Below, piece after piece: positions 1-8,066 of a stretch of 24,456 bases of DNA (the stretch's first letter is position 1; each line of letters starts with the position of its first letter). Origin of the DNA: Bacteroidales bacterium (lineage in GTDB: Bacteria; Bacteroidota; Bacteroidia; Bacteroidales; UBA932); contig JAILAO010000152.1 of the NCBI GenBank assembly GCA_024681565.1, forward strand, positions 1 through 24,456, read 5' to 3'. The notes beneath the pieces were generated by a model that saw only the letters and a list, made by a program, of their open reading frames with translations, did no database searches and was not told the origin of the DNA. Position numbers and translations under genes: made by a program.

Positions 1-285
1 GAAACGGCCTTGGTCGGAGTAAGCCAGGACGGCGGGTACGGAGTCGTCGCCGGCCGCGATGACATAGCTTCTGTCGTCGGAGAAGATATAGTATTCAGGA
101 GACGCCGATATGGATTTGGTCATCCGGGGCGTCTCGAAGACGAGCTGCAGATGGATGGAACGCGACGGGTCCTGCGCTTGCAGGAAACGCTCGGCACGGC
201 TTCTCGCGTTCCCGGCGGGGACCGGATCCGCCCAGCAAAGGACGGGAAGCAGAAGGAGCAACAGGGCCTGTAGTTTTGTTCTCAT
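1..285 (-). CDS. C10 (streptopain-like) cysteine protease, N-terminal part only
   Basis: This gene runs off the left edge of the window, so only the first 95 codons are visible. The start at 285 gives a good signal peptide (MRTKLQALLLLLLPVLCWA, cleavage near residue 19). Residues about 28-95 resemble the pro-region/inhibitor-like domain (Spi_C10 type) in front of C10 cysteine proteases: an ARSRAERFLQ helix, then YYIFSDDRSYVIAAGDDSVP and VLAYSDQGRF, matching the family pattern of 'fvIvsgDdrvp.vLgYSd.G.f'. The catalytic Cys and His would lie beyond the edge. Secreted proteases of this family cleave extracellular or host proteins. The gene follows the S41 protease gene with a 49-base gap that holds a hairpin and a possible promoter almost touching the start codon. 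The assignment rests on the pro-domain alone; another secreted protein with the same pro-domain is possible. Confidence 0.72.
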   Translation of the reverse strand, partial: MRTKLQALLLLLLPVLCWADPVPAGNARSRAERFLQAQDPSRSIHLQLVFETPRMTKSISASPEYYIFSDDRSYVIAAGDDSVPAVLAYSDQGRF

Positions 286-288
286 AGC

Positions 289-296
289 CAAAGGTA
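289..296 (-). promoter_or_regulatory. Candidate -7 promoter element for the C10 protease gene
   Basis: On the minus strand this is TACCTTTG, a perfect match to the Bacteroidota -7 consensus TAnnTTTG. It ends only three bases before the ATG at 285, which would make the mRNA leaderless or nearly so. I see no convincing -33 TTG at the expected distance, so the call is tentative. Confidence 0.3.
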
Positions 297-328
297 AACA
301 AAAGCGGTGACATTCCTGCCACCGCGAA
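297..328 (-). terminator. Intrinsic terminator-like hairpin between the S41 and C10 protease genes
   Basis: Read on the minus strand, GCGGTGGCA pairs with TGTCACCGC (nine pairs, one a G-U wobble) around a GGAA loop and is followed by TTTTGTTT. It lies just after the S41 protease stop and before the C10 protease start, so it should end or attenuate transcription between them. Confidence 0.6.
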
Positions 329-334
329 GGGATG

Positions 335-1867
335 TCATTGCATTTTTATCTGATGGGGGAGGTGGATCATCATCCCGGCGTCAGGCCGCAGGTCCTCCGT
401 GCGGACCGGGGCGGTCTCCAGTTTTGTCTTCCGGATGGATGTGCTGCGGGCGGCTGTCGCCTTGGTCTTGTACCCGCAGAGTTCCAGCACTTTGGCGAGC
501 ATGGTCTCATCCGGATCTCCCAGTTGGGCGCCGTCCAGCGGATCATCATCCACGAGATACTGCTCCAGGGGGATGATGCCGTCCGGCATGCAGATCGTCT
601 GGCCGTTGGCGTTGGCGAAGCGGGAGTACATGACGTAGATGCCCCAGTTCTTGGCATATCTCTTCCCGGCCGCGGCGCGGCTGGTGCCGAGCTGGTCTTT
701 GTTCTCTTCATAGAAGTCCTCGGCAGAAAGCATCAGTCCGCTGCAGTATTTACCATGCGTCTGCTCACCGACGACGGTGACATCCATATACGGCATCATG
801 TCGCCGATCAGGGCCTCCGACGCGGAGGCGCTCCCCGAACCGGTGATGAAATACAGGTGCCGGACCCCGGCGTTCGCCGCGGCGGTGCTGAAATTGTAGT
901 CCTTGCCGCCGGCTGTAAACTTGAATTCCGTCGTGAAATAGGTGTTCGTGTCGTAGTTCTGCTGCTGATAGTACTGCGTCAGCTTGCTGTTGAACACCTC
1001 GGTGGATAGGACTTTGCCTGTGGTCACGACATCTTCGGGCGCGATCATGGACGCAAGGGCCTGTTCGGCGAGGGAGAATCCGCCGCCGTTGTAGCGCAGG
1101 TCGACAATCAGTTCCTCGATGCCTTCTCCCTTGAATCCCTTGAAGACGTCGATCAGGTCTACGCAGGAATCCAGGGTGAAGCCGGTATAGTGCAAGTATC
1201 CGACCTTTTTGCCGTTGCAGTCGAAGGTCTTGGCGATCAGGACGGGATCTTCGTAGATCTCGGCGGGCGTGATGGTCAGCGTCTTGCCGTTGTTGTAAAG
1301 CTCGACGGTGAAGGTATCCCCGCCAACCAGGTCGTAGTAGCTGTCTTCATAATCCGGATACGGAATGGACTCGCCGTTTACCTTGACGATGGTGTCTCCC
1401 CGCTTCAGACCGGCCTTGTCAGCCGGGCTGTCCGCATAGACAAACTCGACGACGGCGGCGAGGGTTTTGTGTGAAGAATCAAAGTAGTAGAACTGGAAAT
1501 CGAAGCCGGCCGTTTTCTCCACGCCCGACACGCTGCTGTAGAAACTGTCGAAATCGTCGGTCAGCATCGTCCATCTGTCGATGTCGTCGCCATCCCCGTC
1601 TTTGTAGCGGATCTCCTGGACCTTCGAGATGGGCTCGTCCGTCTCTTCCCACGCTTCCAGCTCTTTTTCGATCTCTGCCTGCCACAGGTAATAGACATTC
1701 ATCCGGTTGTAGGCAAAGGTGTTCACATAGCGGTATATATTGCGCGTTTCTTCGTCCAGGCCGGAGTTGTCCTCCGTCTGCTCCTGGCTCGTTTCTTCCA
1801 GCGGCTTGTTGCATGCGCCCAATCCCAGGGAGAGTGCGCATAAGACAGGTATCCAGATTCTTTTCAT
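335..1867 (-). CDS. S41-family (C-terminal processing) serine protease, lipoprotein
   Basis: A 510-residue cell-envelope protease. It starts with a lipoprotein signal (MKRIWIPVLCALSLGLGAC, lipidated Cys19). Residues about 135-200 form a PDZ domain containing DSPADKAGLKRGD. The S41 protease fold follows: VGYLHYTGF near 222-230, then EELIVDLRYNGGG at 251-263. The catalytic serine is very likely Ser348 in SASASE and the lysine base Lys373 in GEQTHGK; their 25-residue spacing equals that of E. coli Tsp. The N-terminal 100 residues before the PDZ domain are typical of Bacteroidota S41 lipoproteins. It probably cleaves peptides or proteins at the cell surface or in the periplasm. It has its own promoter (1879-1909) after the susC1 operon terminator, and the C10 protease gene follows it. 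The family call is firm; the substrate is unknown. Confidence 0.93.
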   Translation of the reverse strand: MKRIWIPVLCALSLGLGACNKPLEETSQEQTEDNSGLDEETRNIYRYVNTFAYNRMNVYYLWQAEIEKELEAWEETDEPISKVQEIRYKDGDGDDIDRWTMLTDDFDSFYSSVSGVEKTAGFDFQFYYFDSSHKTLAAVVEFVYADSPADKAGLKRGDTIVKVNGESIPYPDYEDSYYDLVGGDTFTVELYNNGKTLTITPAEIYEDPVLIAKTFDCNGKKVGYLHYTGFTLDSCVDLIDVFKGFKGEGIEELIVDLRYNGGGFSLAEQALASMIAPEDVVTTGKVLSTEVFNSKLTQYYQQQNYDTNTYFTTEFKFTAGGKDYNFSTAAANAGVRHLYFITGSGSASASEALIGDMMPYMDVTVVGEQTHGKYCSGLMLSAEDFYEENKDQLGTSRAAAGKRYAKNWGIYVMYSRFANANGQTICMPDGIIPLEQYLVDDDPLDGAQLGDPDETMLAKVLELCGYKTKATAARSTSIRKTKLETAPVRTEDLRPDAGMMIHLPHQIKMQ

Positions 1868-1878
1868 ATACTAAACAC

Positions 1879-1909
1879 CAAATTTAAATAATATTACGGC
1901 AATAATCAA
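1879..1909 (-). promoter_or_regulatory. Promoter of the S41 protease gene
   Basis: On the minus strand, a TTG at 1909-1907 and TAAATTTG at 1886-1879 are separated by 20 bases, matching the Bacteroidota sigma-ABfr promoter layout (-33 TTG, -7 TAnnTTTG). The -7 box ends 11 bases before the ATG at 1867, so the untranslated leader would be only a few bases long. Confidence 0.6.
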
Positions 1910-1924
1910 GCCACGGTAATACGC

Positions 1925-1954
1925 AAAGGCGGAGACCCCGGTGGGTCCCCGCCT
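1925..1954 (-). terminator. Terminator hairpin at the end of the susC1 operon
   Basis: A 12-bp stem (1927-1938 with 1943-1954, one G-U wobble) closes on a 4-base loop and is followed on the minus strand by a short TTT run. It lies 24 bases after the stop of the last operon gene. The T-run is short, so termination may be partial. Confidence 0.55.
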
Positions 1955-1977
1955 CATGCATTTCGGTTCAACGGCGA

Positions 1978-2505
1978 TTAGTCGTCGTTGGCAAGTCCGG
2001 TATAGCGGTAACCATGGATTTTGTAATGGTCAAAACCATAGGCTGCCGGATACGGGTCGTCATCGAAGGCGATATCGAATTCAATGGCATCAGCGGGCTG
2101 CCCGCTGGGCGTGGTCGCGCCGTTGACGGTGATCTTGCCATTGCTCAGCAGGACATTGCACTCGTAAGCGAGATTGGCGACTGCTGCCGAATTCCCGAAG
2201 GTCAGGGCTTTCTGGTCGCACACGACCTTGACCTGGAAATCATAGAGATTCGACAGGTCGCTCACGATCATCTCGTCCGCCTTGTTGGCGGCGGTGTTGT
2301 ACGTGAGAATCACAACTTGCCCGGTTCCGTAGAAATCAGCGTAATCATCTGCAGGAAGTTCGCCGTTGGCGTCGACAGCGTCCATCTGAACATACCACTG
2401 ACCGGCGGTAGCCATGGTGGCCGTGTTCTCGATCGGGTCCTTCTGGCAGGAGATTGCCAGGAGGGATGCGGCTGCAGCCAATATCAAAAATATCTTTTTC
2501 ATCAT
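1978..2505 (-). CDS. Small lipoprotein resembling the 'lipid-binding putative hydrolase' family
   Basis: A 175-residue protein with a lipoprotein signal (MMKKIFLILAAAASLLAISC, lipidated Cys20). The mature part is a single beta-rich domain. The C-terminal YKIHGYRYTGLANDD and the AGQWYVQMD segment near residue 35 resemble the Bacteroidota Lipid_bd family (PF12888), whose members are often encoded next to SusC/SusD pairs. It is the last gene of the susC1 operon, 14 bases after the Ig-like lipoprotein, so a cell-surface role beside the importer is likely. No catalytic residues can be named, and the 'hydrolase' label of that family is unproven. Either the first or second of the two adjacent ATGs may be used. 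The family match is from memory of the motif pattern, not a search. Confidence 0.7.
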   Translation of the reverse strand: MMKKIFLILAAAASLLAISCQKDPIENTATMATAGQWYVQMDAVDANGELPADDYADFYGTGQVVILTYNTAANKADEMIVSDLSNLYDFQVKVVCDQKALTFGNSAAVANLAYECNVLLSNGKITVNGATTPSGQPADAIEFDIAFDDDPYPAAYGFDHYKIHGYRYTGLANDD

Positions 2506-2519
2506 TGTCTCAATTGGAA

Positions 2520-3197
2520 TTATTCAAGCGGGGTAAGCGTAACGAGCAGGTCGTCGAAATCATAGTCGAACTGGCCGGTCGTGGAATCGTAGGTGCCGGT
2601 GAAGTTGTCATAATTGAAGGAGGTCCTGAAATACCAGTCTCCCCAACTGACAAGCTTCATGGCGCCGCCATCAACACTGAAGACAGCCTCTGCGTGGAAG
2701 TCGTAGGTAGGCTCATAACCGGGATAACGGCCATAGCAGTAGAAGCCGCCGCAGAGATCTTCGATCTCGTAGGTGCCGGAACCTGCCTTCTTGATCACGA
2801 TAGGCAGATTTCTGTAGCTGCGGGACCCCATCTTGCAGGTGCTGAGATAAACGTTGTCGATCCCGCCCGGATTGAGGACATAGACATCCCGGCTGACGGA
2901 TGCGGAGAAACCGTCCTCGTTTACAGCGGAATAGACCACGCTGTAGATGCCTGGGGCACTCGTGTCGACATTGGAACTGATCGTGACCGAACTGGAGACA
3001 TCTTCACCGTTGAGCGTGGCCGTGTAGCCGGGCTCGGTATAACTCTGCCCCAGGTTGACGACATAAGGATTGTCGCCTTCCAGGCTGAGAACGGGGTAAT
3101 ATGTCGTACGGGTCAAACCTTCTGTCGTCAGTTCCTGGCAGCTGCCCAAAGCGAGAAGGGCCGCTGCGCAAGCAATGAAGTATAATGACTTTTTCAT
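2520..3197 (-). CDS. Ig-like (DUF5011-type) surface lipoprotein of the susC1 operon
   Basis: A 225-residue lipoprotein (MKKSLYFIACAAALLALGSC, lipidated Cys20). Residues about 33-110 look like a bacterial Ig-like DUF5011 repeat: YPVLSLEGDNPYVVNLGQ, YTEPGYTATLNGEDVS, then DTSAPGIYSVVYSAVNEDG, the usual pattern in this domain. The remaining 110 residues form a beta-rich, aromatic C-terminal domain of the kind in BT_2262-like proteins. It sits 28 bases after susD1 and 14 bases before the small lipoprotein gene, in the slot where surface glycan- or ligand-binding helpers (SusE/SusF-like) occur. A role in ligand capture outside the cell is inferred from position, not from binding residues. Confidence 0.78.
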   Translation of the reverse strand: MKKSLYFIACAAALLALGSCQELTTEGLTRTTYYPVLSLEGDNPYVVNLGQSYTEPGYTATLNGEDVSSSVTISSNVDTSAPGIYSVVYSAVNEDGFSASVSRDVYVLNPGGIDNVYLSTCKMGSRSYRNLPIVIKKAGSGTYEIEDLCGGFYCYGRYPGYEPTYDFHAEAVFSVDGGAMKLVSWGDWYFRTSFNYDNFTGTYDSTTGQFDYDFDDLLVTLTPLE

Positions 3198-3225
3198 TCT
3201 GTTTCCTTTTTTGCGTTAATCCTTA

Positions 3226-4734
3226 CTATTTCGCCCAGAACACTTTGGAAGTATAGCCGGGGAAGGCCGGAACGCTGCTGTTACGCGTCTGGGAAGAATT
3301 GGCATAAGGCCAACGGGCGATAAGGGCGTTGTCTCCCACTTCTGCAAAGCGGTCAAAAGGCGTATAAAGCGTGCCGGCTTCGTAAGCGGAGACATCGACG
3401 GCGTTGCTGCCGTTCCACATGTCGCTGCCCTTGACGCTGCCGAATGCCGGATAGCCGAGGCGGCGCACTTCGCACCATGCTTCAAAGTTGTTGGAGCCGG
3501 CGAGGGCGATCCACTTGGCGATACCGATGCTCTTCGCATAGTTGGCGTTGTCGTAGGGCCACTGGGCGATGAATCCGTCGGCACCGGAGACTCCGTTGGA
3601 AGCGAAAGAAGCCTCGACGGCCTTCGCATAATGCTCGGCGGCCTGGCTGGCGGAACCGCTCTTGGCGTAGTACTCTGCAATGAAGAACTCAACCTCGGAG
3701 ACGGACAGCACGGCGACAGGCGTCGTGGCGGTCACGATGGGACGGCAGAAACCGGCTGCGTTGTTGTACGGGGCCGGAGCCGTGGTGGCGAAGTTCGTGC
3801 CGGAAATGCTGCCGATATAGGCACCCTGGTTGTTCTTCGCGAAGTACTTGGCCAGGCGGGGATCCTGATACACGACATCTCCATCGGAGTTTTTGACGAG
3901 CATCGTGCCGATGATAGCTACGTTTGCGCAGACATTGAACTGCATGCCGGGTTTGAACTCTTCAGAATAGAACGGGGAGTACTGGCCGTCGGCGTCGGAC
4001 CAGCAGCCGGCGAACTGAGCGTCCTCGGTAATGAAATTACCATTGGAGATCAGGGCGCCGATCTGGGAACTTACATCCGTGGCTCCGGACATACGGGAAA
4101 GGATCTTGAGCTTCACGGAATTGGCCAGGCGGATCCAGTCGGAGGAATCTCCGTTGGGGAACAGGAGGCTCTTGCAGACCTTCTGGCCCGCGGATGCTTT
4201 CGCAAGCGCTTCATCCAGTTCGCTGACAATGCCCTGGTAAACGGTCAGGCCGTCATCGTAAGCCGGGTTCAGGACCGTGTCGTCCAAGGCCTCGGTATAA
4301 GGGATTTCGCCGTAGCAGTCCACCAGGATCTGATAAGCGAAGGCACGCAGGGTGATTGCGGCCAGGTTGGTGCCCCAATCCTCTTCGGCCTGGGCTTTCT
4401 CGCTTACATTCTTGGCATTGACCAGTACTTTCTGGAAGAGCTGGACATAATGGGTGTTGCTCCGGGTCGCAGACATCTGGAACTGGGAGTAGTCAAGGTA
4501 GTTGGAAGTACCGAACAGATGGCCGTATTGCTGGGAGAAATAGCCGCCGGTGATGCGGTAGAAGTCTCCGTAGCTCGTCGCCAGTGCTGCCTCGATGCCC
4601 GGGAAAATCATATCGGTGGTGATGTTCTCGGAAGCAGGCAGGTTGGGGTCGTAGTTGATATCGAAATAACTCTTGCAGGAAACTGCGGAAGAAGCGATGA
4701 CAACTGCGGATACAAAGTATAATATCTTTTTCAT
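3226..4734 (-). CDS. SusD/RagB-family surface nutrient-binding lipoprotein (SusD1)
   Basis: A 502-residue lipoprotein (MKKILYFVSAVVIASSAVSC, lipidated Cys20) followed by KSYFDINYDPN, as in the SusD-like_2 branch of the family. RSNTHYVQLFQKVLVNAKNV near residue 92 and LAAITLRAFAYQILVDCYGEIPYTEAL near 124-150 match the conserved TPR-type helices of SusD proteins. SusD forms the lid on its SusC barrel and captures the nutrient outside the cell. The gene starts 18 bases after the susC1 stop with a strong Shine-Dalgarno sequence, so translation is probably coupled. The substrate is unknown; this subfamily includes oligosaccharide and peptide (RagB-like) binders. Confidence 0.93.
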   Translation of the reverse strand: MKKILYFVSAVVIASSAVSCKSYFDINYDPNLPASENITTDMIFPGIEAALATSYGDFYRITGGYFSQQYGHLFGTSNYLDYSQFQMSATRSNTHYVQLFQKVLVNAKNVSEKAQAEEDWGTNLAAITLRAFAYQILVDCYGEIPYTEALDDTVLNPAYDDGLTVYQGIVSELDEALAKASAGQKVCKSLLFPNGDSSDWIRLANSVKLKILSRMSGATDVSSQIGALISNGNFITEDAQFAGCWSDADGQYSPFYSEEFKPGMQFNVCANVAIIGTMLVKNSDGDVVYQDPRLAKYFAKNNQGAYIGSISGTNFATTAPAPYNNAAGFCRPIVTATTPVAVLSVSEVEFFIAEYYAKSGSASQAAEHYAKAVEASFASNGVSGADGFIAQWPYDNANYAKSIGIAKWIALAGSNNFEAWCEVRRLGYPAFGSVKGSDMWNGSNAVDVSAYEAGTLYTPFDRFAEVGDNALIARWPYANSSQTRNSSVPAFPGYTSKVFWAK

Positions 4735-4742
4735 ATACGTGT

Positions 4743-4748
4743 CCTCCT
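4743..4748 (-). promoter_or_regulatory. Shine-Dalgarno site of susD1
   Basis: AGGAGG on the minus strand lies 8 bases before the susD1 ATG, inside the 18-base gap after susC1. Shine-Dalgarno sites are rare in Bacteroidota, which makes it notable. Confidence 0.7.
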
Positions 4749-4752
4749 GGTC

Positions 4753-7700
4753 TTAGAATTTAACATTGATGCCAAAACCCCAGATCCGGCAGGCAGGGTT
4801 GGAATACAATTCTCCAAACTGCGCGCGCAGGTCTCCGGAATAGGACGTGGTCTCAGGATCGATATAGCGGTTGTCTTTTGCCGTCCAGGTGAAAGCGTTG
4901 TTGCAGTAGGCGGTCAGGGACAGACCGGACAGCCATGCGGCCTTGACCCACTTTTTGGGAAGATCCCAGGTCAGGCTGACGTTGCGGAGCTTGGCGAAAG
5001 AACGGTCGATCAGGTAGAACTCTCCACCCTGGCCGGCCCCGGCATCGTTGAAGTAGTCCTGGTAGCTCGAATCATAAAGATAGATCGGGGTGATGTTCTC
5101 CGTACCGTCTTCATAGACGGAATTCGGGATGACGAACGGACGGCGGTCGTTATAGGTGGTGACGATACCGTTGCCGGTGAACTGCATCAGGTTCTTGGTG
5201 CGGCTGAACATGTATCCGCCGTAGCGGACGTCAAGGACGGCGCTGAGGGTGATGCCCTTCCAGCTCAGACTGGTGGAGACGCCGCCGGTCCATTTGCTCT
5301 GGAAGTTCTTGTTGACATCGGAGACTTCGGTCTCCAGGAGCGGCTGGCCGTCGTCGCCGACGATAAGCTGGCCCTGTGCGTTCGTGCGCGGAAGATAGGT
5401 GTAGAACTCGCCCATCGGGAGGCCTTTCTGTGCATAGACATAGACGGCGTCGTTTCCTGCGGAGAAAGAACCGAGGGAGACCTTGCCGCCGTCAAGACCC
5501 TCAGGCAGGGACACGACGAGGTTGTTGTTCTTGGACCAGTTGACACTGATGTCCCAGCGGAAATCCCGGGTCTGGACCGGCGTGGCGGTGAGAAGGAGCT
5601 CGACACCCTTGTTGGAGACGGTACCGAAGTTCATCACCATGCTGGTATAACCGGTGGCCGGATCGACCGGCAGGGAGAAGATCTGGTCGTCAGTACGACG
5701 GTTGTAGTAGGTGGCATCGAGGCCGAGGCGCCCGTTGAAGAACTGCAGGTTGGCACCCACCTCGAATTCGGAGGTCATCTCCGGACGCAGGGAAGAGCTG
5801 CCCTTGGAAGCGGCCGCGATGAAAGAGTTCACGCCGTTCAGCGGGAAGGTCAGGCCGGAACCGCCATAATAGCCATTCGTATAAGCCTGGGTATAAGTGA
5901 CGCTGGTGCGGTAGACACCGGCATCGTTACCGGTCTTGCCGTAGGCGGCGCGAATCTTACCGAAGGTCAGGAAATCATTCTTGGGAAGCCGGTTGGAGAA
6001 AATCCAGCTCAGCGTGACGCCCGGATAGAAATAGCTGTTCGCGTTGACCGGAAGCGTCGAGGACCAGTCGTTACGGGCCGTGATGTCGAGGTAAAGCTCG
6101 TCGTTCCAGCCGAGGGTCACGTCGGCGAAAGCGCCGGTGAGACGGCGCAGGGAAGCGCTCTCGGAGATGGAAGTCTTATCCGCGCCGTTGCTCAGGTCCC
6201 AGAAACCGGTATTGAAGGTAAGTTTGCTGGTCTGGCCGCTCATGGAACTGCTTCCGCGCTCGTTGATGTTGACACCTGCGATTACGGTCAATTCCAGTTT
6301 GTCGTCGAAGAAGGACTGGTTGTAGTTGGCCAGGAAGTCATGGTTGGTTTCGTAGCTCCGGCCAAAGGCGGAAGCAACCCAACCGTCCTGGTTCATGTTG
6401 CTGGGCGCATAGCCCATATCGTCGTCGATGAGTGCGTCATCGAGGGTGATCTGGGGATAACCGATCTTGCGGTCATAATTGATGTAGTCGAATCCCATCC
6501 GGTAGGTAAGGGTCAGATTCTTGATCGGCTTGATGTCCACCTGGATCTTGCCGTTGATCTGCTGGGAATTCGTCTGGTCATAGTTGTTCTCCAGGGCCCA
6601 GTACGGGTTGGTGATGCCGTAAGGAGTGAGATAGGCTTCCGGGGTGTTGAACGGATTGGAAAGGTCTTTGAGGTCCACGATGGAAATGTCGCGCGGGAAC
6701 TCATAGAGACCGTCGATCACGGAAGTACCCTGGTCGGTATCCACGACCTTGCTGAGTGCGCGGGAGAAATTGACGGAAGAAGTCAGGCGGAGCCATTCCG
6801 TAGCGTCGAAAGAGCCGCGGAAGGCAAGCGCATTACGCTTGTAGACGTCGTGGTCGCCCGGCATGATACCGTTGTCGTTGTTGTGGCCGTAGGACAGGTA
6901 GTAGTTGGATCTGCCGTCCTGGGAAACGCCGCTGAACGCGACGTTGTGGCTGTGGGAGATGCCGAGTTCGAAGAACTCTTCGACATTCTTGACTTTGGCA
7001 TCAAATTCATGGATACGCTGCTGGTGGTTCCAGATCGGTCCGTAAATCTGCGTGGAACCGTCCAGTCTCGGGCCCCAGGAACCGTTCTCGATAAAGGTCT
7101 GGGTGCCGTTCCAACCCTGTCCCCAGTCGTTCTGCATTTCCGGGAACATGGCTACCTGGCGGAGTTGGAGACCGCCGCTGTATTCAATGGAGAAGTTGCG
7201 GTCATTACCCTTCTTTCCGGTTTTCGTCGTGACGATGATGACACCGTTTGCAGCGCGGCTGCCATACAGTGCGGTTGCCGCTGCACCCTTGAGGATGGTC
7301 ATCGATTCGATGGACTCGGCAGGAATGTTGGCGATACCGGCAATCGCGGTGGATTTCTCACCGGATGCAGAAGAGATGGACGAGTTGGTCAGGGGAACAC
7401 CATCCACGACATAGAGGGGCTGGTTGGATCCGCTGATCGAGCTGAAGCCTCGGATAACGATGTTGGATGAGGCTCCCGGGTCGGAGGAAGTGGCCTGGAC
7501 CTGGACGCCGGCAACCTTGCCCGAAAGGGAGGAGATGGCGTTGGTCGTGTGGGCGCCGACGATGTCGCCGCTCTCGACCGTGGTCGCCGCATAGCCGAGG
7601 GATTTTTCCGAACGGGTGATACCCATCGCAGTCACCACGACTTCTCTGAGCGTCTCTGCGTCAGGCTCGAGCGAGATGTTGATCGCGCTGCGGCCATTGA

Positions 7701-7953
7701 CGGCGACCTCTTGGGTGAGGTATCCCATCGCGGAGAAAACGAGCGTGCCATTGGCAGTGGTGTTGATGGTGTAGTTGCCGTCTGCATCGGAAGAGATTCC
7801 GGTCATCGTCCCTTGGATGACGACGGAAGCAAACGGAACACCTTCTCCTGTCACAGCGTCGCGGACTGTACCGGAGACCTGACGGTTCTGGGCAGACAGC
7901 GAGAGCGCTAACAACATGAAGAAGGCGCTTAAAAACAGTTTCGCTTGTTTCAT
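4753..7953 (-). CDS. SusC/RagA-family TonB-dependent outer-membrane transporter (SusC1)
   Basis: A 1066-residue outer-membrane importer. It has a signal peptide (MKQAKLFLSAFFMLLALSLSA, then QN), a carboxypeptidase-regulatory-like domain at about 25-100 (VSGTVRDAVTGEGVPFASV, GTLVFSAMGYL), and a TonB plug at about 110-250 with the SusC hallmarks LYVVDGVP (180-187) and LKGAAATALYGSRAANGVI (221-239). The rest is the beta-barrel, ending in FGINVKF with the C-terminal aromatic residue needed for barrel insertion. It imports ligands handed over by SusD using TonB/ExbBD energy. It is the first gene of a four-gene operon. The leader has the shared 24-bp element exactly 13 bases before the ATG, and the susD2 terminator lies just upstream, leaving little room for an independent promoter. 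Substrate unknown. Confidence 0.95.
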   Translation of the reverse strand: MKQAKLFLSAFFMLLALSLSAQNRQVSGTVRDAVTGEGVPFASVVIQGTMTGISSDADGNYTINTTANGTLVFSAMGYLTQEVAVNGRSAINISLEPDAETLREVVVTAMGITRSEKSLGYAATTVESGDIVGAHTTNAISSLSGKVAGVQVQATSSDPGASSNIVIRGFSSISGSNQPLYVVDGVPLTNSSISSASGEKSTAIAGIANIPAESIESMTILKGAAATALYGSRAANGVIIVTTKTGKKGNDRNFSIEYSGGLQLRQVAMFPEMQNDWGQGWNGTQTFIENGSWGPRLDGSTQIYGPIWNHQQRIHEFDAKVKNVEEFFELGISHSHNVAFSGVSQDGRSNYYLSYGHNNDNGIMPGDHDVYKRNALAFRGSFDATEWLRLTSSVNFSRALSKVVDTDQGTSVIDGLYEFPRDISIVDLKDLSNPFNTPEAYLTPYGITNPYWALENNYDQTNSQQINGKIQVDIKPIKNLTLTYRMGFDYINYDRKIGYPQITLDDALIDDDMGYAPSNMNQDGWVASAFGRSYETNHDFLANYNQSFFDDKLELTVIAGVNINERGSSSMSGQTSKLTFNTGFWDLSNGADKTSISESASLRRLTGAFADVTLGWNDELYLDITARNDWSSTLPVNANSYFYPGVTLSWIFSNRLPKNDFLTFGKIRAAYGKTGNDAGVYRTSVTYTQAYTNGYYGGSGLTFPLNGVNSFIAAASKGSSSLRPEMTSEFEVGANLQFFNGRLGLDATYYNRRTDDQIFSLPVDPATGYTSMVMNFGTVSNKGVELLLTATPVQTRDFRWDISVNWSKNNNLVVSLPEGLDGGKVSLGSFSAGNDAVYVYAQKGLPMGEFYTYLPRTNAQGQLIVGDDGQPLLETEVSDVNKNFQSKWTGGVSTSLSWKGITLSAVLDVRYGGYMFSRTKNLMQFTGNGIVTTYNDRRPFVIPNSVYEDGTENITPIYLYDSSYQDYFNDAGAGQGGEFYLIDRSFAKLRNVSLTWDLPKKWVKAAWLSGLSLTAYCNNAFTWTAKDNRYIDPETTSYSGDLRAQFGELYSNPACRIWGFGINVKF

Positions 7954-7966
7954 AAGCTTTTCTTTA

Positions 7967-7990
7967 AATTAAACAATAAACTATACTAAC
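7967..7990 (-). repeat. Copy 1 of the shared susC leader element (possible inversion site)
   Basis: A 24-bp sequence containing TAGTATAGTTTATTGTTT, identical to the core of the copies at 12793-12819 and 13810-13836. It lies exactly 13 bases before the susC1 ATG and is followed by a similar AAAAGCTTATG. It may be a recombination site for the Mpi-type invertase or a common promoter/leader element. Its orientation is the same as the susC2 copy and opposite to the susC3 copy. Confidence 0.75.
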
Positions 7991-8002
7991 TAATCAGAGC
8001 GA

Positions 8003-8052
8003 GAAAAAAGATAAAGGGGAAGTGGATAATCTGCCACCGCCCCCCTTTATCT
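8003..8052 (-). terminator. Strong intrinsic terminator after susD2
   Basis: On the minus strand an 11-bp perfect stem (AGATAAAGGGG with CCCCTTTATCT; 8042-8052 and 8009-8019) encloses a smaller GGTGG/CCAC-type hairpin and is followed by a run of six Ts. It lies 15 bases after the susD2 stop and ends only about 13 bases before the susC1 leader element, so it should insulate susC1 from susCD2 transcription. Confidence 0.88.
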
Positions 8053-8066
8053 GAATATGTGAAAGA

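Noticed and set aside
332..1009. A 225-codon plus-strand frame over the S41 protease
   Set aside because: It overlaps the coding part with clear S41 motifs on the opposite strand and has no recognisable domain or start context.
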